Source: Gonatopus flavifemur (lineage: Eukaryota > Arthropoda > Insecta > Hymenoptera > Dryinidae). From it: a DNA stretch of 64,000 nt. Positions 44,956 to 52,928 of this stretch are shown here, in pieces. The notes below the pieces were generated by a model that was given only the letters and a program-made list of their open reading frames with translations, searched no databases and had not been told where the DNA came from. The translations under genes and the position numbers were made by a program. The DNA lies in contig JAFFJZ010000025.1 of NCBI GenBank assembly GCA_018340375.1, forward strand, positions 2,371,501 through 2,435,500. Reading direction: 5' to 3'. The stretch's first letter is position 1; each line of letters starts with the position of its first letter.

Positions 44956-45190
44956 ATACTTTCATATCATGTCAACAAACCTAAAAAGTTTCATTATGAT
45001 TAAATAAGAATTTCTTTGAAAGAAAATTTCCTGACTGCGTCTTTTTGGCGTGTTCAATTGTATTGTCTTCCTCAAAAGTACTGTTCCCTGTCAAGTACTT
45101 TTCAATTCCCATAAAATAAAACTTGTGAACGTCAAATTCGGAAGTACTCAACAAGAGAAAGCACTTCAAATACAAAAAGTAATTGAGGCT

Positions 45191-45624
45191 TTATTTGTTA
45201 TAAATAAACAAATTGTTGTGGTATCAGGAAATTTTTGATTTCTGACACCAGGCTATATTTTTCTGTTTTTAGGGAAATAACCAAAACTAGGGTACATGCT
45301 TGTACTAGAATTTCAGGATGAAGGTTGAGGACGTTAATTGTTTTTCCCCTATACATGGGTAAATTCATTCTATTGATTGAATGCGACAATTCGATCGAAT
45401 TACTCAATTTGCAAGATTTAATTTTGAATTTTATTGATTAATATGTCAACACTTTGACTTATCGAAATTTTTGACATATGTACTTTTGGAAAAATTAAAA
45501 CAACGAAACATGTGAAATTACATGTAGCTAAATTATATTTTGATCATACTGATTGTATACCATACGAGAATGATACTCACAGAATACTGAGAACTTCGGT
45601 ATGATCAGATTTGCTAGGGTAGCT

Positions 45625-45670
<46 letters not shown>

Positions 45671-46319
45671 AACGAACTGGGCCTTGTAACCTTGTACACG
45701 GAAACACGCACACTGATTGTCTTGATTGGTTACACAACTATACGAATTTCACGTAAAAGTTCTTTTCATCGTTGATCGTAAGTTACACATAAAGAATACC
45801 CGTAGTGAATATTAAGATGGGTTTACGGAAATGGAAAACCCGATAAATAAGTTGGAAGATAAGGAATTCCTCTACACGTGAATTGTAAGGGGGAGTTTGA
45901 GTGGGAAATACACGTTAAAAGTTCGTGGTAAAACACCAGTCTTGACACACGCGGACTTCGAATACCGAGCGCAACTTCGCGACTTGAAGAGGCAAACGAG
46001 AGTGTGTAAACTTCTCTTCTTCTGCTTTCCTCGTCGACTTCGACCCCCCTTAGACTTACATCGATGGCATGTCGAAGTCGACGAAGTTCTCAGAATTAAA
46101 TAATGCAGGGCCAGCAGTTCGGACTTCTCTCACGTACCACCGTGAGACAAATCATGTAACTGGATCTGACCTGCGATAATTCGTGATAAACACTTTCGTA
46201 TCGTTTGATTTCAAGAAGTCATTGTATACGAAAGTAACCCGAGTTTACAAAGGCTCTTTGAAAATGAGATTTAGACAAAATTAAAACTTCATATTGTTAA
46301 ATTGTTACGGAACGTAACA
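45191..46319 (-). repeat. 3' LTR of the env-bearing gypsy-type element
   Basis: This direct repeat of 62449-63564 is about 1.13 kb. In the element's sense it begins TGTTACGTTCCGTAACA and ends ACAAATAA. The AGGCT target duplication follows outside at 45186-45190. A (TC)n run at about 45628-45669 is longer than in the other LTR, and scattered substitutions separate the two copies, so insertion is not very recent. A perfect 14-bp stem (TCGTCGACTTCGAC with its complement, 46031-46084) is conserved in both LTRs. Confidence 0.9.
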
Positions 46320-46335
46320 TCCGCCCCCCTTACTT
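46320..46335 (-). promoter_or_regulatory. Polypurine tract
   Basis: In element sense this reads AAGTAAGGGGGGCGGA directly before the 3' LTR. It is the expected primer for plus-strand DNA synthesis and confirms the minus-strand orientation. Confidence 0.9.
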
Positions 46336-46752
46336 AATCGTCGTCCCGACGATTCAATGACCCGACATCGACGTGATCCAACCATCGCGCGGATTAGGGG
46401 AAAACTGACATCAATTCGATTGATCAACTCACGCAATCGTGCGCATATCATTGACAACACAGATTCTTTTAGACATCACAATTACCATGTCATTAAATTC
46501 CAATGTAGAAGGAAACACGAGGAAGACGGCCAAAACAAAGGCAAATCGACGAGGTCAAAACAGGAGATACTCGAGGAGCACATTAAACTTATTCGGCGAT
46601 CATGGAATCACGTTTCAGTTAGAGAGAGAGTGTGAGAGGATCGCAAACCTGCAGAGACTCGCTTAAATCTACTTAACTCTAATTCCCTCAGAGAAGAGGA
46701 TCCATCCACATCCGGTGATATTTTTTCATTCAGTTGATTCACTTTTCTTCCC
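46336..46752. other. Untranslated region before the polypurine tract
   Basis: No frame is supported. A small AG-rich run (TTAGAGAGAGAGTGTGAGAG) lies at 46619. The region forms the 3' end of the element transcript. Confidence 0.5.
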
Positions 46753-46806
46753 ATGCATGGTGATGTAGGGTTTCCCTTCAGAAGCAAATGCCCTTCATCA
46801 TACATG
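46753..46806 (-). repeat. Structured repeat A (conserved core, covarying stems)
   Basis: The core is GTAGGGTTTCCCTTCAGAAG (plus strand). The outer arms CATGGTGATG and CATCATACATG pair, an inner hairpin AAGC/GCCCTT can form, and GGG-TTT-CCC closes the core. Copies B to E share the core, but their arms differ in sequence while still pairing. Confidence 0.7.
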
Positions 46807-46968
46807 ATTACTTCACTGGAGTAGATCAATCCTGTAGGACTTAAATCTCATAATGAAAACTAGCTAATGATAAGAGTGAAGACAGAAACAACGCGACTAA
46901 GGAAGACTGCACTCCATCGGACAAGCTTGTACAATGTGACAAGTGTTATTCGAGGGCTAAGGTCATCA

Positions 46969-47024
46969 TATGCATGATGATGTAGGGTTTTCCCTCAGAA
47001 TGCTGATGCTTTTTCATCGTGCAT
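46969..47024 (-). repeat. Structured repeat B
   Basis: The core is TGTAGGGTTTTCCCTCAGAA. The outer arms are TGCATGATG and CATCGTGCA, with one G-U type pair. The inner hairpin AATGC / GCTTT has one mismatch. Confidence 0.7.
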
Positions 47025-47130
47025 ACCTGCAGTAGAATGACACGATGATGTACTTTCTCCCTTCAAACAAATCGGAGGCTGTTGCTGCTGTATTGGTCCC
47101 CGCTTCCATAGTATCCGCTTCATCTCGTCG

Positions 47131-47190
47131 GGATCATGCTTAGCTGTAGGGTTTCCCCTCAGAACGCATAGCGTTTGCTCAGCCAGATCC
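47131..47190 (-). repeat. Structured repeat C
   Basis: The core is TGTAGGGTTTCCCCTCAG. The outer arms are GGATCATGCTTAGC and GCTCAGCCAGATCC (GGATC/GATCC exact, GCTTAGC/GCTCAGC with one mismatch). The inner hairpin AACGC-ATA-GCGTT is perfect. Confidence 0.75.
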
Positions 47191-47249
47191 AGAAAATCCA
47201 GCGTATCGTTGTGTTTTTCAGGTTTTTACCCAGTAATGCTCCCAGGAAC

Positions 47250-47302
47250 CACGCCTCGCTCTAGGGCTTCCCCTCAGAACGCTTACGCGCTTGCTTAGCG
47301 TG
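47250..47302 (-). repeat. Structured repeat D
   Basis: The core is TCTAGGGCTTCCCCTCAG. The outer arms are CACGCCTCGC and GCTTAGCGTG. The inner hairpin is around AACGC and GCGCTT. It ends 2 bp from the stop codon of the cargo frame (47304). Confidence 0.7.
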
Positions 47303-47303
47303 A

Positions 47304-49001
47304 TTAAGTTGATGCTGGAAACAATGGTGTTGTCATCCTCTCATAATAGATTTGGAGGTGATGATTTCTTCGGTCACGGCGGTGGCGAATGGCAGATGTT
47401 CCGCCGAGGAAGTTATTGAGCTGAATGCTCGGAGTCTTCCCTCGCAGCAGGCGGTAGGCGCAGTCGACAACTGGTCGACCCACCCCTCTACAGCCCTCTA
47501 AACTCAGGTGTTCGAGTCCAGGATTCTGTGCCAGCAATCCACATACATCCTCGTCGTTTATACGGGGATTATCCCTGCACTCCACCCTTCGAAGAGTGGT
47601 AAGCTGCTGCAAGAAATAGCCACCGACTCCCTCATGCAAATCACTGATTCCGAGAATCTGCAAATTCGTTAGACCCATGAGCGGATCCAAAGCCTCCTCC
47701 CCACGGATATTAGTGCATCCCGTGATATCCAACTCCTCCAGTACTTCCATTTCCAAACCAATTTCCAATATCAGGCTCGCCGTCACCTATCCGCAAAAGG
47801 TGATGTGGAACACCACCAGGTTATTATATAGTCCAGGCAGTGAAAGAGGTGCCGGTGACAATGGCAACTCTGCCCAGGCCCCCAATTCCCCCTGGTCCAT
47901 TTCCTCTTCCTCCGGGATCTCTGGTGGCGGAAGGGCGAAATCACAGCTGTGAAATTTCAAGGTCTGCAACATTCCATGGAGCTTAGCGTTCTTGATTGAA
48001 GCCTCCAGGATCAACTGATCCGTCATTTTGGGGCAATGTCCCATCTCGAGCGAATTCAAGCCAGCGATGTTGGTCAATAGAGCGGCAACGTTATCAGACC
48101 TCAGATAGCGGCAATGACAGAACCTCAATGAAACCAACTCTCGACCCATCCTCTTCAATGCCACCCCCGTGACATCATTCCTCTCCATCCAGACGGTGGT
48201 CAGTCCAGGATTCAGGACCAGCACCCGCTCCAACTCAGGATCCACAGGTCCCCGACAACGCCCCAACCTCAGCGAGGTCAGATTGGTTATTTTCGCTCCC
48301 AATATCTCCAAGAACGTTGGTCCTATGGTAGTACCTAGAGTATTAACCTCCCGAAGTCCAGGGCAACACTTGGCCACCATGGCCAGGGCTTGTGGTTTCA
48401 AATGCTCGGCCCTCCTTTCGTCGGTGATGGTAAGCACTTCAATATTCGGTGACCTACGTGCCAGCCATCTTATTTGGGAGGAAAGAACATTCCAGTTCTC
48501 ACTTCATCTCCAATCAGTTATGTCCAGTACTTTCTCGTCCAAATGAGTGTTCAAGCTTCCCTCTCGCCAATTACGATTCACCACCTCGACCCTCGCACGG
48601 TCCTTATAACTGAGGGCCCGAAAATTTCTTCTCAGGATCTCCATCGGCAGATCAGGCATCACCCCGGGCATACGGATATTCAAGCCAGCGGAAGGATCTG
48701 GTCCTGGGTTCTCTCGTCTGCTTCTCATCAATTTTTCATCGTGCCAGGAATCAGCACGCTTCACCAACAACTTCCGATTGTGAAGCCATATCGGAGCACT
48801 CTCAGCCCATCGCAAGGCCCGGGTAGTGTTTTCCGGTTCCTTGAAGGTCACAAATGCCGTGCCGCACCGTCCCTTCTTCCGCACCAACGCCGTCACAGGA
48901 TCGAATGCAGCGAACAATTCCCTCAAATGCTCCTCCTGAGTTTCCGGGGCCAGCCGGCCCACGAACAGCTTGAATTTAGAGCCCTGATCAGGCTGCTCCA
49001 T
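47304..49001 (-). pseudogene. RRM - F-box - leucine-rich repeat cargo ORF of the retroelement
   Basis: This single 565-codon frame lies between env and the 3' LTR, in element sense. Residues about 10-85 form an RNA-recognition motif: KLFVGRL (RNP2) and RCGTAFVTF (RNP1). Residues about 115-160 match an F-box: MPDLPMEILRRNFRALSYKD, then ARVEVVNRNW. The rest is a series of leucine-rich units of the F-box/LRR type (LTSLRLGRCRG; LVSLRFCHCRYL; LNSLEMGHCPKM; LEELDITGCTN; LEHLSLEGCRG). F-box proteins are substrate adaptors of SCF ubiquitin ligases, with LRRs choosing the target. Two stops break the frame, TGA at 48504-48506 and TAG at 47787-47789, each one C-to-T change from a sense codon. The region is markedly richer in G+C than the rest of the element, which suggests acquisition from another gene. 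Gypsy elements do not normally carry such a gene. Confidence 0.8.
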
Positions 49002-49124
49002 CTCGTGATTCTGTTCTATATTCCAAAACAGTCCAGCATTAGTTCGTGGATGAAACTAATTATTTTCTTAGATAACGATTACTTTAAAGGGAGAAGGAAA
49101 AAGAGAAAATTTTGAATTTTCGTA

Positions 49125-49170
49125 AGAACAGGGTTTACCCACAGAATGTCTCCGACATTTGCTGATTAAA
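49125..49170 (-). repeat. Structured repeat E
   Basis: The core is CAGGGTTTACCCACAG, followed by a perfect hairpin AATGTC-TCC-GACATT. It lies between the env stop (49241) and the cargo start (49001), so the repeats occur on both sides of the cargo frame. Confidence 0.7.
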
Positions 49171-49240
49171 ATAAAAAAAAAGACATAGAATGAAAAACAA
49201 AATTATTTGACGAAAGAAAATTTTTTTTTAGTATCAGTGA

Positions 49241-51178
49241 TTAATTTATTAAAGCTTGCTGTGGAGGTAATGGTCGCCTAGCCGCAGAGGATCCTTCCCC
49301 TCGCGATGTAGAAACCATTGGCACGTCTTCTGTTGATCTTTCGTCCCCCGTTCCCTTTCGAGAGCAGCACAGGCATAAAACCTTCCATAGCTGTGCCTGC
49401 AATGAGTTTTTGAACATATAAATCACGAATCCTAATATTGTACTGACTTGTACGACCATTCCCATTGAATTTATGAAGGACTGTCTTTGTTTTTCATGAC
49501 GATGACTCTTAATTTCCATCAGTTTTTGTTCCAATTCAAACAATGAACAACCATTGGTCTCCTCTTCATCAACCACACTCGGCGTGTTTATCAATTCACC
49601 GAACTTCTTGAATTCTACTAGTTCCGAAATCATGGGAGAAATAGATGTCACATTTAGAAACAACGTAGAGTTATAAAAATATTGTTCTGAATTTTGGAAC
49701 CTCCTGACGTTAACCAGCGTCAGTTGATGCGTTTCCACAATACAGTTTGAATCAAATTCCAAAAGTCCAGCACCTTGTATAGAAATGGGTTGTAAACGAT
49801 TCTCGGCACAAATCAGTTGAATGGTTTCCGGATCACTCAATGAATACAACCAAGTGTTGGATCGGTGTAATTTTTTCCAATACGGTTGATGATTCATGTT
49901 TAACTTAATGTTACAATAACGCAATTCACCCGGGTCTGGATTTGATAAGAGCATTATTTCGCAAGATTTTGAATTTACTACTTCCCTTAACGGGAGATTA
50001 GGGACACAGAAATGTATGCCGTGTTGATTAGAGCAGGAATTCAGAAATGTTTCATCGAATGTGAAGAACAAATTATTTCCGGCGTTAATTCCAAGATGGG
50101 TATTTTCTGGATTCATGTACGCCGATGATATGTGTCCAGAGAAGTTTTGCACTACAGGCCATGTGTGTAGTTGGTAAATTGTATAATCAGTGCTATCCGT
50201 TAGAGGAATGTGGATCGTAAAAATGAATTTTTCATCTATTCGCGAGGTAGTTGTAGTTGATATATTTGCTACCTCTTCAATGCTGATTTCCTGATGCGCG
50301 ACTGGTATTTTGTATTCTAATGTGGTCGAGTGTATTTCTTCTATTATTTTTTTCAATCTTGTACGATTCAGTAACGAAAAATGAACCCTGCCATTCTGTG
50401 CCATATGCAAAGCTCTTGCCAAATTTTCCCCATTAACCAGGAAATGATCCAAGAAACTTTTAATTTGATTTACATATTGATTCATAAGAAATTGCAAGTC
50501 GGCCAACTGTTGCAAGTGAGTCCACCCTTTCAATTTAGAGGAAATTTGATTCAATTTTTCACCATTTTTTTTAATGGCTGATTCATGGGAAGCAAGTACA
50601 TCGCGAAATTTATGCAAATCACTGGTCACTATGTGGGTATGTTCGTTAATTATTTGTGCAATTTGTCCTTGATCATTATACAGCTTATCGATTTCATCCT
50701 TAAAATACTCCGCGTCATCACTGTTCAATGTTCCGAATAGAGTTTTACTCATGGATCCAACGAAACCAAAAGGGGCCATTCTTTTAATGATTGTTCTCGG
50801 TAAGACCTTGCTCACTCGCGGTTTCGTCATTTTGCCGAGTAACACGGTTATTTCATCATACAGTTCTTGTGCTTGCTCGAATTTACTCTCTAAGTATTCT
50901 TTTCTAAGAGACACATCACATTCGAATGCTGGTTCATGTTTTAAGCACAGTTCGTAAGTGTGATTCATCATCTTTGGCTCAAAAGGAAATTGGAACTTGA
51001 ATTTTTCGATGTCCATTATTATAATCACTTTCCATTCCGCTCGCTGAAGTCGAACGCTGTACAGTTTCTCGAAATATAGTCCTGAGTTTGCACTCACAGT
51101 GGTGATCTTGTAATTGTCCTTACCACTCGCTCCCATCAAAAGAGTGAGAAGAAGAGAGATCGCTATCAGGTCCATCAT
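49241..51178 (-). CDS. env: Envelope fusion glycoprotein, baculovirus-F-like, 645 aa
   Basis: A membrane glycoprotein like those of insect errantiviruses. A signal peptide is visible at residues 1-19 (hydrophobic, ending MGASG). There are many N-x-S/T sites. A basic stretch ending IIKR near residue 140 is followed by a glycine/phenylalanine-rich segment (FGFVGSMSKTLFGTL) in the position of the F-protein cleavage site and fusion peptide. The basic site lacks the arginine of a perfect furin motif. A coiled-coil-prone region follows. A transmembrane helix (VVQVSTILGFVIYMF) lies about 60 residues from the end, then a cytoplasmic tail. The start overlaps the end of integrase by 59 nt, so expression probably requires splicing. 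The frame is uninterrupted. Confidence 0.9.
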   Translation of the reverse strand: MMDLIAISLLLTLLMGASGKDNYKITTVSANSGLYFEKLYSVRLQRAEWKVIIIMDIEKFKFQFPFEPKMMNHTYELCLKHEPAFECDVSLRKEYLESKFEQAQELYDEITVLLGKMTKPRVSKVLPRTIIKRMAPFGFVGSMSKTLFGTLNSDDAEYFKDEIDKLYNDQGQIAQIINEHTHIVTSDLHKFRDVLASHESAIKKNGEKLNQISSKLKGWTHLQQLADLQFLMNQYVNQIKSFLDHFLVNGENLARALHMAQNGRVHFSLLNRTRLKKIIEEIHSTTLEYKIPVAHQEISIEEVANISTTTTSRIDEKFIFTIHIPLTDSTDYTIYQLHTWPVVQNFSGHISSAYMNPENTHLGINAGNNLFFTFDETFLNSCSNQHGIHFCVPNLPLREVVNSKSCEIMLLSNPDPGELRYCNIKLNMNHQPYWKKLHRSNTWLYSLSDPETIQLICAENRLQPISIQGAGLLEFDSNCIVETHQLTLVNVRRFQNSEQYFYNSTLFLNVTSISPMISELVEFKKFGELINTPSVVDEEETNGCSLFELEQKLMEIKSHRHEKQRQSFINSMGMVVQVSTILGFVIYMFKNSLQAQLWKVLCLCCSRKGTGDERSTEDVPMVSTSRGEGSSAARRPLPPQQALIN

Positions 51179-52928
51179 TAGGGATCAGCGCCAACTTATC
51201 TACATGTTTTGTAAAAATCTTTCCATTAGTATCCCTCAAAATTACGTTTCCCTTTTCAAAAGTTCTAATTATTTTATAACGCCCTTTATATCGTGGCCCA
51301 AATTTTCCTCTCTTGGGTTCTATCAAAATTTTCACCAAGTCTCCTATCTTTCCTTTAGAAGGCCTTGTCTTCCTATCATAAATACGTTTGGATTTTCTTT
51401 TTGCAATTATCAAATTCTCTCCTGCTATAGTTTTCATTTCTATCAGTCGCGATATTAGGTCATGGGCATAAGAAGTATATGTTACTAATTTCTCTTCAGA
51501 GGGTAAAGATGTGGGAACTCTAGCTATTTTCCCAAAAACTAACTCAAATGGAGCGAAATTTGTAGCTTCGTGAACAGAGGTATTATATGAAAACATTGCA
51601 AATGGCACTATTTTGTCCCAGTCATCAAAATCGGACAAATAATGACTTATATATTCACTCAAAACTATATGACTTCTTTCCAGACTGCCATTGGTTTGCG
51701 GTCTATACCCGGAAGTGGATAATCGCTTGATTTTGAAGATTTTTGCTATTTGTGAGACCAATATATTTATAAAACTAGTCCCTCTGTCTGTTAAAATAAC
51801 TAAAGGAACACCAAAGTGTAATATCAAATGATTTATCATGGCATTAGCAACCGTTTCAGCTTTTATATTTGGTACGGGAACGGCTATGCAATACTTAGTC
51901 AAATTATCCTGCATGGTTAAAATATGTTTATTTCCACTAGGGGTGACCGGTAATTCGCCTACTGTATCTAGTGAAATTTTTGCAAATGAATCTATAGGGG
52001 TATCTGTTATAATCATTGGTTCACGGATTTTTGTTCGTATCAATTTCTGATTTTGACAACTATGGCATTTTCGAATAAAACTTTGAATATCGTTTCTCAA
52101 TCCAGGCCAATAGAATTTATCACGAACTCTACGATACGTTTTACTGACTCCTTTGTGACCTCCTATCAAACTTCCGTGGTATTCTGTAATGATACCCTCA
52201 CGGAGTTCCTCAGGTGGTACAGAGACTTTACCGAAACAGATGGTTTTTTCAATGTCACTGCCCTCAGAATCTTCAATTAATAACTCGATTAATGTACCTT
52301 GAGGGATGACTTCGATCAAGTCTTCATTCTTCGAGATTCTGAATTTCTCTATTCCCAAATCTATTAGTACTTTCTTTAGATTCTCTAATGTGAATATTAA
52401 ATTTTCCTCTGAAATTTTATCAAAACATCTGTCCTTCAACACCACACTAAAAATTCTGTATTTTCCCTCTTTGGTTACTAAGATCTGTCCCAGTTTTGGC
52501 TTAATTTCTTTTAATTTCTCTGAATCCAAAATTCCGGTGTCCGATAATAGTTTGCAAATTGGGCGAATTAATTCACAATCTGCAGAAATAAAATGAACCA
52601 AATTCGACTTTTGATACGTCAAATTTTCTCTTGAATATTTTATAAATGTCATATCTTGTAGAGCTCGTCCCAAATTCAATGGGCTTATAGGATCGATATC
52701 GGGTGAGATCGATTCTTTAATCGGTATTCCTACAGAATTTTGATTGACATTCGAATTGTTTGGTATTATTCTTCGCGGTTTCGTAGATGATTTCACATTT
52801 TGACCTTGACTTATTGGAAAAGGTGTGGACAAAGCTAAAGGTTTTGAAATAAACGACGGGGTATATATAGTTTGGCTTTGTGGCGGATTTTGTATTACAG
52901 AACTTTCTATTGCATTGGTTCCTACCAA
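51120..52928 (-). pseudogene. pol: pol: integrase portion, 602 codons
   Basis: About residues 250-300 hold the HHCC zinc domain (EYHGSLIGGHKG, CHSCQNQ). The catalytic core follows, with the three acidic positions in SLDTVGEL, LTDRGTSF and QTNGSLERS. The C-terminus has the GPRYKGRYKI-type GPF/Y-like block. About 200 residues before the zinc domain are unusual low-complexity and helical sequence. The frame is offset from the RT/RNase H frame, so a single-nucleotide indel near 52930 separates them. The fragment itself has no stop. Confidence 0.85.

Noticed and set aside
45897..46103. 68-codon frame in each LTR as a gene
   Set aside because: It is antisense to the element, has no motif, and is conserved in the pair simply because LTRs are copies. 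It is noted only as context for the hairpin.
46753..47302. Possible hammerhead-type ribozyme in the structured repeats (CTGA and GAAA present in the sense strand)
   Set aside because: The order and spacing do not give CTGANGA - stem - GAAA - stem - cleavage site. The GAAA is a loop of a GGG/CCC hairpin. Only a structured repeat is supported.
48474..49115. 213-codon plus-strand frame
   Set aside because: It is the antisense of the RRM/F-box region, open because of that gene's codon composition.
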